This document shows, piece after piece, positions 1-9,534 of a DNA stretch of 64,000 bases. The translations under genes and the position numbers were made by a program. The notes under the pieces were generated by a model that saw only the letters and a program-made list of their open reading frames with translations, did not search any database and was not told where the DNA came from. Each line of letters starts with the position of its first letter. Positions within the stretch are counted from its first letter, which is position 1. This DNA comes from Varibaculum timonense_A (GTDB lineage Bacteria; Actinomycetota; Actinomycetes; Actinomycetales; Actinomycetaceae): contig NZ_JAQEVU010000004.1 of the NCBI RefSeq assembly GCF_027694345.1, forward strand, positions 124,001 to 188,000, given 5' to 3'.

Positions 1-75
1 AGCCAAAAACACCATAATGGACATAGTGGAGAAAATACCACCCGAAAAATCCTCCCCTAAAGGTCAAGGAGAAAT

Positions 76-2550
76 ATGTTCGAACGCTTTACAGACCGGG
101 CACGCCGCGTAGTCGTTTTGGCGCAAGAAGAAGCGCGAAATCTAGAGCACAACTATATCGGTACTGAACATATTTTGCTGGGGCTGATTCGCGAAGGCGA
201 AGGCGTAGCCGCAAAAGCCCTGGAAATGGCGAACATTACCCTAGAGGGCGTGCGCGAACAGGTCGTCGAGATTATCGGCAAGGGCGAGAACGATTCCAAA
301 GACCATATTCCTTTTACTCCCCGCGCTAAGAAAGTCTTAGAACTGTCAATGCGGGAAGCGCTACAGCTCGGGCATAACTATATCGGTACTGAACATATTT
401 TGTTGGGGCTAATTCGTGAGGGCGAGGGGGTCGCCAACCAGGTACTCACCAACCTGGGGGTTGATTTGGGCAGTATCCGCCAAAACGTGATTCATCTGCT
501 GTCTGGTTATCCCGGGTCGGCGCAAGATGCCTCTGGTGGAGAAACCGTAGGGGTTGGAACCGGTAGCCAAAAACCTCAAAAATCTGGCTCTGCAATCCTG
601 GATCAGTTCGGGCGTAACCTTTCAGAGGCGGCACGGGAAAACAAACTAGACCCGGTGATTGGGCGCGTAAACGAGATGGAAAGGGTCATGCAGATTCTTT
701 CGCGGCGCACCAAGAACAACCCGGTGCTAATCGGGGAACCCGGGGTGGGTAAAACCGCGGTAGTAGAGGGTCTTGCGCAAGCAATTGTGCGCGGTGATGT
801 TCCCGAAACCCTGAAAGACAAGCATATTTATTCCCTGGATATGGGTTCTCTGATTGCGGGATCGCGTTACCGTGGCGATTTCGAGGAACGCCTGAAGAAA
901 GTTCTGAAAGAAATCCGCACCCGTGGCGACATTATTCTATTCATCGACGAGATTCACACCCTGGTGGGGGCGGGAGCCGCCGAGGGTGCGATTGACGCAG
1001 CCTCCATCCTTAAACCCATGCTGGCGCGCGGTGAACTGCAGACCATTGGAGCTACCACTACCGAGGAATACCGCAAATATATTGAAAAAGATGCGGCCTT
1101 GGAACGGCGTTTCCAGCCGGTGCAGGTAGAACAGCCCAGCGTGGAGGACACGGTAAAGATTTTGACTGGTTTGCGTGACCGCTACGAGGCACACCACCGG
1201 GTAATCATTACCGATGATGCGATTAACGCGGCGGCAACTTTAGCTGACCGTTATATTTCCGACCGTTTCCTACCGGATAAAGCCATCGATTTGATTGACG
1301 AAGCGGGCGCGCGCCTGCGTATCCACCGCATGACTGCACCCCCCGAGATTAGGGAAATGGATGACAAAATCGATGAGGTGCGCCGCGATAAAGAGGCCGC
1401 AATTGATGCTCAAGATTTCGAGAAAGCTGCGAGTCTGCGCGATCAGGAAAAACAGCTCGGTGAAAAACGCGCCCAGCTGGAGGCCGACTGGAAGTCCGGG
1501 GAGGGCGACCGGATTGGCACTGTCGATGAGGACTCTATTGCGGAAATCCTGGCAATGTCCACCGGCATCCCGGTGTTTAAGCTGACCGAAAAGGAAAGCG
1601 CGAAACTGCTGCACATGGAAAATGAGCTGCATAAACGGGTTATCGGCCAAAACGAAGCGGTCAGCGCCCTATCGAAATCTATTCGCAGGACGCGCGCAGG
1701 GCTTAAAGACCCGAATCGTCCCGGCGGTTCCTTTATTTTCGCCGGTCCTACCGGGGTAGGTAAGACCGAGTTGGCGAAAGCCCTGGCAGAGTTCCTGTTC
1801 GGCGACGAGTCAGCGCTAATCCAACTGGATATGTCCGAGTTCGGGGAAAAGCATACTTCTTCGCGCCTATTCGGGGCTCCTCCTGGATATGTGGGTTATG
1901 ACGAGGGCGGGCAGCTGACCGAAAAGGTGCGCCGCAAACCCTTCTCAGTGGTGCTCTTTGATGAAATCGAAAAAGCCCATGCCGATATTTTCAACACTCT
2001 CTTGCAGGTGCTAGAGGACGGGCGGCTGACCGATTCGCAGGGGCGGATGGTTGATTTCAAGAACACCGTAATCATCATGACTACTAACCTGGGTACTCGG
2101 GACATAAATAAAGGGGTACAAACCGGTTTCCAGGTCGATAACGACCAGTCCGGCTCCTATGAGAGAATGAAGAACCGGGTTAAAGAGGAACTAAAACAGC
2201 AGTTCCGCCCCGAATTTCTCAACCGCGTGGACGAAGTTATCGTATTCCCGCAACTGGGTATGGAAGAAATCCGCGAGATTGTGGATTTGATGATTGCTAA
2301 ACTTCAAGAACGTACCCAAGAGCAAGATATGACCCTAAAGCTCACCGATGCTGCTCGCGAAGAACTAGCTACTCGCGGTTTCGATCCCGTGTTGGGGGCG
2401 CGTCCTTTGCGGCGCACTATCCAGCGCGACATCGAGGACGCCCTCAGCGAAAAGATTCTTTTTGGAGACATCGAGCCGGGTCAGGAAATCGTGGTTGATG
2501 TACGCGAGGGCGAGGACGGGGAAAAGGAGTTTACCTTTAACGGCAAGTAG
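76..2550 (+). CDS. clpC: ATP-dependent Clp protease ATP-binding subunit ClpC
   Basis: Class I AAA+ unfoldase that feeds substrates to ClpP in the cytosol. The 824-residue product has the full ClpC order. Two Clp_N repeats occupy about residues 1-145; both contain NYIGTEHILLGLIREGEGVA, and the DNA of the two copies is nearly identical. The first ATPase domain has Walker A GEPGVGKT at 220-227. A UVR-type coiled coil lies near 425-455, which separates ClpC from ClpB. The second ATPase domain has GPTGVGKT at about 557. ATG at 76 follows AAGGAG at 66-71. Length is normal for the family. No CtsR or McsAB genes are adjacent, and the upstream 75 bases are too short to judge regulation. Confidence 0.98.
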   Translation: MFERFTDRARRVVVLAQEEARNLEHNYIGTEHILLGLIREGEGVAAKALEMANITLEGVREQVVEIIGKGENDSKDHIPFTPRAKKVLELSMREALQLGHNYIGTEHILLGLIREGEGVANQVLTNLGVDLGSIRQNVIHLLSGYPGSAQDASGGETVGVGTGSQKPQKSGSAILDQFGRNLSEAARENKLDPVIGRVNEMERVMQILSRRTKNNPVLIGEPGVGKTAVVEGLAQAIVRGDVPETLKDKHIYSLDMGSLIAGSRYRGDFEERLKKVLKEIRTRGDIILFIDEIHTLVGAGAAEGAIDAASILKPMLARGELQTIGATTTEEYRKYIEKDAALERRFQPVQVEQPSVEDTVKILTGLRDRYEAHHRVIITDDAINAAATLADRYISDRFLPDKAIDLIDEAGARLRIHRMTAPPEIREMDDKIDEVRRDKEAAIDAQDFEKAASLRDQEKQLGEKRAQLEADWKSGEGDRIGTVDEDSIAEILAMSTGIPVFKLTEKESAKLLHMENELHKRVIGQNEAVSALSKSIRRTRAGLKDPNRPGGSFIFAGPTGVGKTELAKALAEFLFGDESALIQLDMSEFGEKHTSSRLFGAPPGYVGYDEGGQLTEKVRRKPFSVVLFDEIEKAHADIFNTLLQVLEDGRLTDSQGRMVDFKNTVIIMTTNLGTRDINKGVQTGFQVDNDQSGSYERMKNRVKEELKQQFRPEFLNRVDEVIVFPQLGMEEIREIVDLMIAKLQERTQEQDMTLKLTDAAREELATRGFDPVLGARPLRRTIQRDIEDALSEKILFGDIEPGQEIVVDVREGEDGEKEFTFNGK

Positions 2551-2608
2551 CCGCACCCCTGTATGTTCCCACGTTAGCTGTCCCTGCCGATGTGAAGGAG
2601 GAAGTGAA

Positions 2609-2914
2609 ATGACTGTAACTTTAGAGGATTTTCTAGCGCATCATCCGGTGGACAGAACTTTAGTTGATTCTCATAAGCAACGGATGATGGCGGAAGTTCG
2701 CGCCTATAAGCTGCGGGAACTGCGGGAAGTCTCCGGACTTACGCAGCAGCAACTGGCCGCGCGTATCGGGGTTTCACAACGGCAAGTTTCCAAGATTGAA
2801 CGCGGAGATTTAGAAAGCACCAAAGTCGGCACTCTTAGGGGTTATCTGGAGGCCGTGGGGGGAGGGCTCGCGGTAGAGTTCGTCCGCGGTGACGCCCGTA
2901 TCCGCGTCGCCTAG
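2609..2914 (+). CDS. XRE-family helix-turn-helix regulator (HigA-like)
   Basis: A 101-residue DNA-binding protein. The helix-turn-helix covers about residues 35-75 (LREVSGLTQQQLAARIGVSQ, then a KIERGDLES stretch), followed by GTLRGYLEAVGGGLAVEF, a tail common in antitoxins of HigA type. The reading frame is open further upstream into clpC, but AAGGAGG at about 2595-2601 fixes the start at ATG 2609. No toxin-like gene lies immediately before or after it, so it may be an orphan regulator or solitary antitoxin. It sits 58 bases after clpC on the same strand and could be co-transcribed. Function beyond DNA binding is inference. Confidence 0.85.
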   Translation: MTVTLEDFLAHHPVDRTLVDSHKQRMMAEVRAYKLRELREVSGLTQQQLAARIGVSQRQVSKIERGDLESTKVGTLRGYLEAVGGGLAVEFVRGDARIRVA

Positions 2915-2990
2915 AAAGATATCTGGCACGGTTTTTTCCTACCGGATTCTGCTGGTACGAGCCAAAACTAGCTTCGCGGTCTGCGCTACC

Positions 2991-3007
2991 TATAATCTCG
3001 CTATAAT
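2991..3007 (+). promoter_or_regulatory. Candidate -10 elements upstream of the HAD-like gene
   Basis: Two TATAAT hexamers occur at 2991-2996 and 3002-3007, 28-45 bases before the GTG at 3035. No convincing -35 element was found at the right spacing, so only the -10 match is seen. Confidence 0.4.
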
Positions 3008-3034
3008 GTGAAGTTAGGAGTTTAAGGAGGGCGC

Positions 3035-3799
3035 GTGAGTGTAGTTGCACACCCAAAAGCCGAAGCCACAGGGCTGGCGGCTGATTCTACCGAAACCTGC
3101 GCCGCGTCCTCAGCGGCCGAAACCTCTTTATCCCCGCAACCATTCCTTGAAAATTTGGGAAAGTATTCCCAGGTAAACCCGATATTATTCTTAGATGTAG
3201 ACGGTCCGTTAAATCTTTGGGGTAGGGCGGGTCGGCGTATCCTTAACCCCCTGTTGCGCGCCCGTCTGGTTCACCTGAAAGAAGACGGTTCCCTCAACGT
3301 TAAACTGGTATTTTCGCGTCTCCTGGGAGCAAGACTGCGTGGACTGGCGAAACATTATGAAATTTGCTGGGCTACTTCTTGGAATCAGTGGGCAAATCAG
3401 TATCTATCCCCGCTGTTGGGTATTCCTCAGGATTTACCTTGGCTTAATTGCCCGAACGGCGATCCGCGTTCTAAATTTTCCGAGGTTATTACCTCGGCTC
3501 AAACCAGCAGTTTTGCCTGGGTAGATGATTTCTTGACCGAGGAGGTGGCGGAGGCTGTCCAGGAAAAGTTACATCCTGCCCAAAGCGCGCTTCTAATTTC
3601 CCCGCATATTATGTGCGGTATCGATCACGAAGTTGCTCACCTGCTAAAATGGTTTTCAAAGATGCAGGAAACTGGATGTGAACCTGGCAGACGTGAGGTT
3701 CGCAAAGCAGCAGCTATCCTCACTTCTCGGCGAGTGGCTGCTTGGCTGGTCACGCCGGGTATGGTGACCTGTTTAAGTTCGCGAAAGGGGCGAAGCTAG
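3035..3799 (+). CDS. HAD-like domain protein of unknown role
   Basis: A 254-residue protein. Residues about 45-55 read PILFLDVDGPLN, the DxDG motif I of HAD hydrolases. Later stretches (ICWATSWNQWANQYL near 110 and SFAWVDDFLTEE near 165) match motif II and the DD-type motif of small HAD-like proteins of actinobacteria. The C-terminal ~50 residues are basic and unlike HAD. GTG at 3035 is preceded by AAGGAGG at 3024-3030. The stop codon directly abuts the GTG of the next gene, so the two are very probably translationally coupled. Substrate unknown; a phosphatase or nucleotidase activity would be a guess. Confidence 0.75.
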   Translation: MSVVAHPKAEATGLAADSTETCAASSAAETSLSPQPFLENLGKYSQVNPILFLDVDGPLNLWGRAGRRILNPLLRARLVHLKEDGSLNVKLVFSRLLGARLRGLAKHYEICWATSWNQWANQYLSPLLGIPQDLPWLNCPNGDPRSKFSEVITSAQTSSFAWVDDFLTEEVAEAVQEKLHPAQSALLISPHIMCGIDHEVAHLLKWFSKMQETGCEPGRREVRKAAAILTSRRVAAWLVTPGMVTCLSSRKGRS

Positions 3800-6106
3800 G
3801 TGTCTAAGCTAACCATAGATGAGGTGGTCAAGTGCTGCCTTGAGCTAGCTGACCAGTTGGCATCGGAGCTTGCCGATTCACGTTTGACCGGGCTGCGCAG
3901 TGGAATCGAGCAGGCTCGAGAAGCATTCAAGGCGGCAGATTTACCTCGCTGGCAAGCAAAAAGACTGGTAGATACGGTGGCGTTGGCGGGAATGCTTTGC
4001 GGTAAAGGTGAGCTTGCTGAAGAGGCTTTCGGTTTATGGATGAAAGCCGGGCAGTCCATTTCCCAAAATCCTGCATCTCTAGTTTTGGAGGCTTTGCCTG
4101 ATGTAGGAAAACAGGTCTACACAGAACCGAAGAGGGCGGGGGAAGCTCAACCAGTACCACAGCCCGCCCTCAAGCCTGAGCCACTATCAGCGCAGGTAGC
4201 GACACCTACGCATCCTCAAACAGTAGCTGCCGCGCCGCTATCCCCAGTGCCGACGCAACCAACAGCGCCGATAGCACCACAGACGGCGGCGGAGCCACCT
4301 GCCAGCTATTCTCCTATAGGCTCTATTGCACAGGACGTAACCCACGCGAAGCGGGGAAATAGCGCTGAGGGATTACCTGCTGAGGGCGTTCAGGTCGCCC
4401 CGCCGGTTCAAAGCCCGCAAAATAACTCGGAACGCTCACCTGAAGATGCAGGTGAGAACCAAATCTCTGGAATGGGTTTAGCTGCCATGGTTTCAGCGGC
4501 TTATGCTGCCGCCAATGATTCACCTACCCCTGCCAGCTCAGCTGCTCCCAGCTGGCGCACCCCCAGCAGTGAATTATCTTGGATTCCGGTGTTAAACGGA
4601 AGTGACAACCCGCTATCGACAGCAGAGAATCAGCAGGTAACAGCCGTTCAATCGGGGGCATTATCGCCGGAAGCCAGTCCTGAAACCAATCCTGTTGCCA
4701 AGAATGCTTCCAGTCGAGAGTTTCCTGCCCGCCGTTCCCTAGCTAACCGGCTTTCTCAGCCCGATATGCAAGAGGGCAACAAACCCGCTATGCGTCCGGC
4801 ACCTCCTCCGCCCCAAAACTCACTGGCGAGTTCACCCCCAGAAACTGTCGCCCCCATGAAGCCGGCAGTTACCTCCCCGTTACCAGCTAACTCGTCCTCC
4901 CTAAAAATGCCGCTAACCCCGCAAATACCGGCAAATAACCCAAAGCTTGCCGAGATTGGTACCAACTCGGTAGCCACGCCCAATAACCTGAGCCTTCCCG
5001 CCTCGGCACTTGCCACGCCTAGCCCACAAACAGCTGTTCCCGCAGCCCCTAATCCGCTGCCAGCTGCGCCTATCCCTAGTGAGCAAAACTTATCCAAACC
5101 GGTTGATAAAACTAGAACCCCTGCAAGCTCGCCAATCCCACCCAGCTATCTGGCTCCGGCAACTTTGCTCGAAGCTATTGTCCCTAACGCTCCTGCCAGC
5201 GCGCTCCCCGAAGATTTAGGTTTCGATCCGGAACTAGAGGTAGATTTCGACGAGCTAACTTCCCAATCCCCGCCATCACCCGCAGCTGTGAAAGAAATCG
5301 ACGCGGCAACGCCCGCGAAGGAGATTTCCGCACCCCCGATTAAACGTTCTGCTTTTGCAGAGGTCGAGGACGAAATGCCGGAATCTTTAACGCGCCACCA
5401 GCCCCCGCTGACGCTATCATCACCGGCAGGTTCTGATTTACGAAAACCGGCTCAAAGCGCACTCACCCCTTCACGGGTGAGCCTATCGGCACCTGCAAAA
5501 CAGCGAGAGATACTAGCTGAGGCTGACCGGCAGCCTTCAACCAAATTAATTACGATTCGCGTGCGCGGATATTTCGATTACAGGCCACGTTTTACCCGCC
5601 CCAAAAAGAGCCTGGACGAGCCGGCTGTTGCTGGCTCTAGCGCCTCCTTTGCAAAAAGTATTATTAGCGCAGAAGGTCCGATGCCACTCGCATTTTTGGC
5701 GCGTCGGCTGTGCCAAAAGTACCGGATTGAATATAACGACCAACGCCCAGATGAAGCTAGTCGCTGTCTATCTTCCGATTTGAAACTGGTATCCGAGCCG
5801 GGAATGCGGACAGTCTGGCCGGCGGAAGTGAATCCGGATGAGTGGAATATCGCCCTGCAATCCCCGATTGGTTTGCCACGTAAACTAGGCTCGCTCACCT
5901 TAACCGAGGTGGTAAATGCGTTGCGCTGGCAGATTTCTCGCACCAATAGCATGGAGCGGGAAGAAACTATTCGCTTAGCCTTTGAGCTGCTCTACGGAGT
6001 TTCACCCCTAACTGAGGAGGTGCTGGCGTTGGCGGATCGGGCTATCTCTTATGGGATTGGCAAGAATCTATTGGCAGCCGGAAATGGTAGCCTCTGGTTG
6101 CCCTAG
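3800..6106 (+). CDS. Large Pro/Ala/Ser-rich protein with a conserved C-terminal domain
   Basis: 768 residues in three parts. Residues 1-100 form a compact, probably helical domain (DEVVKCCLELADQLASELAD). Residues about 115-590 are low-complexity, rich in Pro, Ala, Ser and Gln, and probably disordered. Residues about 600-768 are ordered again (ITIRVRGYFDYRP, then ISAEGPMPLAFLARRLCQKY). This last part resembles the C-terminal domain (DUF3320-like) that follows helicase or nuclease modules in large actinobacterial proteins; here no helicase part is present. That assignment is from memory of the pattern and needs a profile search. The GTG start directly follows the stop of the HAD-like gene. A strong terminator follows at 6121. 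Confidence 0.6.
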   Translation: MSKLTIDEVVKCCLELADQLASELADSRLTGLRSGIEQAREAFKAADLPRWQAKRLVDTVALAGMLCGKGELAEEAFGLWMKAGQSISQNPASLVLEALPDVGKQVYTEPKRAGEAQPVPQPALKPEPLSAQVATPTHPQTVAAAPLSPVPTQPTAPIAPQTAAEPPASYSPIGSIAQDVTHAKRGNSAEGLPAEGVQVAPPVQSPQNNSERSPEDAGENQISGMGLAAMVSAAYAAANDSPTPASSAAPSWRTPSSELSWIPVLNGSDNPLSTAENQQVTAVQSGALSPEASPETNPVAKNASSREFPARRSLANRLSQPDMQEGNKPAMRPAPPPPQNSLASSPPETVAPMKPAVTSPLPANSSSLKMPLTPQIPANNPKLAEIGTNSVATPNNLSLPASALATPSPQTAVPAAPNPLPAAPIPSEQNLSKPVDKTRTPASSPIPPSYLAPATLLEAIVPNAPASALPEDLGFDPELEVDFDELTSQSPPSPAAVKEIDAATPAKEISAPPIKRSAFAEVEDEMPESLTRHQPPLTLSSPAGSDLRKPAQSALTPSRVSLSAPAKQREILAEADRQPSTKLITIRVRGYFDYRPRFTRPKKSLDEPAVAGSSASFAKSIISAEGPMPLAFLARRLCQKYRIEYNDQRPDEASRCLSSDLKLVSEPGMRTVWPAEVNPDEWNIALQSPIGLPRKLGSLTLTEVVNALRWQISRTNSMEREETIRLAFELLYGVSPLTEEVLALADRAISYGIGKNLLAAGNGSLWLP

Positions 6107-6120
6107 CTGACAAGTTGGGC

Positions 6121-6154
6121 GGGGTGACCGGAAACTTTCGTTTCCGGTCACCCC
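6121..6154. terminator. Perfect 15-bp hairpin
   Basis: GGGGTGACCGGAAAC (6121-6135), loop TTTC, then its exact complement at 6140-6154. It lies between the convergent 768-residue gene and pckG and can serve as a bidirectional terminator. The assembly gap begins at the next base, so any U-tract is hidden. Confidence 0.8.
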
Positions 6155-6164
6155 NNNNNNNNNN
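6155..6164. other. Assembly gap (10 N)
   Basis: Ten N bases directly after a perfect hairpin. Contigs were joined here; real length and sequence are unknown. Confidence 1.
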
Positions 6165-6195
6165 ATAACTTAAAGAACTCTGTTAGCTAACAGAA

Positions 6196-8025
6196 CTACT
6201 TTAGAGCCTGTAAGCGCTCACGCAGCTTAGCTAGCTCCTGCGAAATGGCCTTTGGCAGTTTGTCACCGAACTGAGAGAAATACTGTTCAGTATCGTCAGT
6301 CTCGGCTAACCAGGCATCAGGATCAATGGCATACATCTTGTCCCATTCATCCTTACCCAAATCCAGACCTTCTAGGTTGAAGTCCTCAAAACGAGGATAG
6401 TAGCCGGTCGGACCCTCGATCGCATCAACCTGACCAGATGCACGCCGCACAATCCAATCCAATACGCGAGAGTTATCGCCATAGCCTGGCCACAAGAAGT
6501 TGCCGTCCTCGTCCTTACGGAACCAGTTAACCTGGTAAACCTTGGGGAACTTTTCGCCCAGCTTATCCTGCATTTCTAGCCAGTGACCCCAGTAGTCAGC
6601 CATGTTGTAGCCACAGAAAGGCAGCATTGCGAACGGGTCGTGACGCAGGGAGCCAACCGCGCCCTCAGCGGCAGCGGTCTGCTCCGAAGCTACCGAAGCA
6701 CCAATGAATACGCCGTGAGCCGGGGAATACTGTTCAGCAACCAACGGAACATTGGAGGCGCGACGTCCACCGAACAAAATAGCGGTAACCGGAACGCCCT
6801 CCGGAGCTTCCCAATCGGGGCAAACAATCGGGCATTGAGAGGCAGGAGTAGTGAAACGGCTGTTCGGGTGAGCAGCTTTCTCGCCAGACTCTGGAGTCCA
6901 ATCATTGCCGTGCCAATCAATCAGATGTGCAGGGGTATCTCCGTCAATGCCTTCCCACCAGACGTCACCGTCATCGGTGAGGGCCACATTGGTGAAGATA
7001 GTGTTTTCCTTCATGGTCTCCATAGCCATCGGGTTGGTCTTGTACGAGGTGCCCGGAGCAACCCCGAAGAAACCAGCCTCCGGGTTGATAGCCCGCAAAG
7101 TTCCGTCCTCGCCAGGACGCATCCAAGCAATATCGTCACCAACGGTTTCAACCTTGTAACCCGGAATGGTGGGTTGCAGCATCGCCAGGTTGGTCTTGCC
7201 GCAGGCAGAGGGGAAAGCAGCAGTTACGTGATACTGCTGACCGTTCTTTTCGTCGGTTAGACGCAGAATCAGCATGTGCTCTGCCATCCAGCCGTCACGG
7301 CGAGCCATAGTGGAGGCGATACGCAGGGCGTAGCACTTCTTGCCCAGCAGGGCGTTCCCGCCGTAGCCAGAACCAAAGGACCAAATCTCGTTGGTTTCAG
7401 GGAAGTGAGTGATGTACTTTTCGTCATTGCAAGGCCAGGCTTCATCAGTCTCGCCCTCGGCAAGCGGTTTGCCAACGGAGTGAACTGCCGGAACCCAGGG
7501 GCGACCCTCGTTAATCAAATCCATTGCCTTAGCTCCCATGCGGGTCATGATTCGCATATTGCAGACCACGTAGGGGGAGTCAGAGATTTCGATACCCAGC
7601 TGGGAAATCGGGCCACCCAGCGGCCCCATGGAGAAGGGGATAACATACATGGTGCGACCAGCCATAGCACCATCGAACTTTTCGTTCAGGATTTTCTTCA
7701 TTTCAGCCGGGTCATACCAGTTGTTGGTCGGACCGGCATCCTCTTCCTTTTCGCAGCAAATATAGGTGCGGGACTCTACACGAGCCACATCGGAGGGGAG
7801 GGAACGAGCCAGGAACGAATTAGGACGCTTTTCAGGATTCAAGCGGGTAAACATCCCGGTTTCTACCATCAAATCGGTTAGGCGAGTCCATTCAGCTTCG
7901 GATCCATCGCAGAACTCGATAGCCTTGGGTTTGGTCAATTCAGCAATCTTTACCACCCAATCAACAACTTCTTTAGGTGCGTTTGCTGGGGCAGCAGCCA
8001 GAATATCTTTCTCATTCACTGTCAT
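6196..8025 (-). CDS. pckG: Phosphoenolpyruvate carboxykinase (GTP)
   Basis: Converts oxaloacetate and GTP to PEP, GDP and CO2, a key anaplerotic or gluconeogenic step in actinobacteria. The 609-residue length fits the GTP-dependent family, not the ~540-residue ATP family. FPSACGKTNLAML is the P-loop (kinase-1) region with the active-site cysteine. The C-terminal NWFRKDEDGNFLWPGYGDN segment is also diagnostic. The ATG at 8025 is preceded on its strand by AGGAGG (8040-8035). It is monocistronic: downstream lies the shared hairpin, upstream a long non-coding stretch. Confidence 0.98.
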   Translation of the reverse strand: MTVNEKDILAAAPANAPKEVVDWVVKIAELTKPKAIEFCDGSEAEWTRLTDLMVETGMFTRLNPEKRPNSFLARSLPSDVARVESRTYICCEKEEDAGPTNNWYDPAEMKKILNEKFDGAMAGRTMYVIPFSMGPLGGPISQLGIEISDSPYVVCNMRIMTRMGAKAMDLINEGRPWVPAVHSVGKPLAEGETDEAWPCNDEKYITHFPETNEIWSFGSGYGGNALLGKKCYALRIASTMARRDGWMAEHMLILRLTDEKNGQQYHVTAAFPSACGKTNLAMLQPTIPGYKVETVGDDIAWMRPGEDGTLRAINPEAGFFGVAPGTSYKTNPMAMETMKENTIFTNVALTDDGDVWWEGIDGDTPAHLIDWHGNDWTPESGEKAAHPNSRFTTPASQCPIVCPDWEAPEGVPVTAILFGGRRASNVPLVAEQYSPAHGVFIGASVASEQTAAAEGAVGSLRHDPFAMLPFCGYNMADYWGHWLEMQDKLGEKFPKVYQVNWFRKDEDGNFLWPGYGDNSRVLDWIVRRASGQVDAIEGPTGYYPRFEDFNLEGLDLGKDEWDKMYAIDPDAWLAETDDTEQYFSQFGDKLPKAISQELAKLRERLQALK

Positions 8026-8610
8026 TTAATAATGCCTCCTGCGGCAGTAGACACGGCAACACGTGGTTGCTCTTACCCTTCTATTGTCGGTCATAGTTCC
8101 CGCATTCTCTAGTGCGCAGCTCTAAAAGTTAGCCAAAAGAGCTGTGACCTGACTCATAGAACAGCTACTTTAGGCCGTTAGCCATATTCAAAACTGGCTT
8201 TTGGTTAAAGAGACGCTCCCGCGCCTCGCTCGCCCCTGTCTGCGCCCTGCCGCCTAAACCCCTCCTTATCTCCCCCCGGCACGCCCTCGACCAACCTGAT
8301 TCACCCGCAGCTTGTACCTCTCGCTTTCTTCCTCCTGGAGAAACCAAGATACGCGACGGGCGCAAACTGCGCGCCGACCCCAACCCACCCCGACAAGTTC
8401 CCGGGCGTCCTCCTAACCGTCTTAACTCAAAATCGGAGATCCCCAAACCCCTATCGAGGACGAAGGCAGATTTAGCGCGCACAAAATACTCTTTTAGGGA
8501 GTTAATTGCGGCTTTGGCTAGCATTTGCGCCCTTTACACTATGATTAAAGGCGTAAGGAAAAGTGGGAAAAGGTATCTGGATTGGTACTTTGCATACAGG
8601 GAGGCAGATT
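8026..8610. other. Long intergenic region, no supported gene
   Basis: 585 bases between divergent pckG and the lipoprotein gene. A minus-strand open frame (8165-8524) exists, but its product is Gly/Arg/Ser-rich with no recognisable domain and no clear Shine-Dalgarno, so I do not call it. The stretch 8210-8470 is strikingly pyrimidine-rich on the plus strand. The pckG promoter and leader must lie in the left part; no clear regulator site was recognised. Confidence 0.6.
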
Positions 8611-9375
8611 GTGAATCGTAAACGGCTCCTAGCCTTAACGTTGCTGCCTTTGGCGCTGATTCTTTCTGCCTGCCAGTCCTATACTCAAATGCAGATTTAC
8701 GATAATGACACCTACTCTTTCAGCACGCACCTGATGCAGCCCCGGACTGCGCAAGATATTAAATGCAAAGACCAGATTCCCGGGATTGAGGATTATCTCA
8801 AAACTGCACAAGTGACCATCACCGATAAATCCACTGACCAGCTTTCCGATTGCACCATTACCGTCAAGGCGCAGCATATTTCGCAAGCCAAAAAACCTTT
8901 TGTAACCATTAAACATGTTGGTGACAGCTATGTGGTCAAACTTGACCCGGTGCAGAGCCTAGATTTTTTGGATACCCAAACCGACCAGTTCAGTCTGTCG
9001 ATTTCTTTCCCCGGTCCGGTTCTTAAAACTGACAGCTATTCTGGGGCGAGCATGAAAGGAAATACTGTCACCTGGAAAAACCCGCAAGTCTTGGTTAAAG
9101 GTTTTGAAGTGCGCGGGCAGGATCATCCGGGGATAACTATGAACCAAAAATGGGCAATCGGATTCCTGATAATCCTGGTCATTTTGGGAACCTCATTTGT
9201 GGTCTTTCGTAAACATCCCCGTGTCGCCCCGATTTGGAACAAGCTAACGCAGGGTTTGCGTTCTTTCGCTGATTTTTGCCGTAATCTGTTCTTCCGCGCT
9301 TTAAGCTACCTGGATTTGGGGAGCACTTCTAGCGGGAAACGCTCGAAGAAATCTAAACGCCGAGGACGCAAATAG
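8611..9375 (+). CDS. Membrane-anchored lipoprotein, LppM-like
   Basis: 254 residues. The N-terminus (MNRKRLLALTLLPLALILSAC) is a type II signal peptide with lipobox LSAC, giving an acylated cysteine. An extracytoplasmic domain of about 160 residues follows, then a transmembrane segment near residue 190 (WAIGFLIILVILGTSFVVF) and a very basic cytoplasmic tail ending KRSKKSKRRGRK. That architecture resembles actinobacterial LppM-domain proteins, but I am not certain of the family. The frame is open to 8563, but GTG 8611 with AGGGAGG at 8598-8604 gives a proper signal peptide at the very N-terminus and is preferred. Function unknown. Confidence 0.7.
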   Translation: MNRKRLLALTLLPLALILSACQSYTQMQIYDNDTYSFSTHLMQPRTAQDIKCKDQIPGIEDYLKTAQVTITDKSTDQLSDCTITVKAQHISQAKKPFVTIKHVGDSYVVKLDPVQSLDFLDTQTDQFSLSISFPGPVLKTDSYSGASMKGNTVTWKNPQVLVKGFEVRGQDHPGITMNQKWAIGFLIILVILGTSFVVFRKHPRVAPIWNKLTQGLRSFADFCRNLFFRALSYLDLGSTSSGKRSKKSKRRGRK

Positions 9376-9534
9376 GGTAATCCCCATAGTTACGTTTCCA
9401 ACTGCTAATATCCCTGTCCCCAAGGGTAGATAATCCCGCACAATCCCGTAGAGATTCTCTGCACTTTTGCCCCATATAACCCGGAAATCCCAATCTTGGA
9501 GTTGCACCGGTAATCAACTAAATGGGGGTGGGTG

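Noticed and set aside
149..440. Tandem DNA repeat at the start of clpC as a possible recombination site
   Set aside because: It is the normal pair of Clp_N domains coded by similar codons.
6583..7881. Long open frames on the strand opposite pckG (225 and 201 codons)
   Set aside because: Shadows of a highly conserved gene; no recognisable protein features.
8165..8524. 119-codon open frame on the minus strand in the pckG/lipoprotein gap
   Set aside because: Gly/Arg/Ser-rich, no domain, no clear Shine-Dalgarno; looks like a chance frame opposite a pyrimidine-rich stretch.
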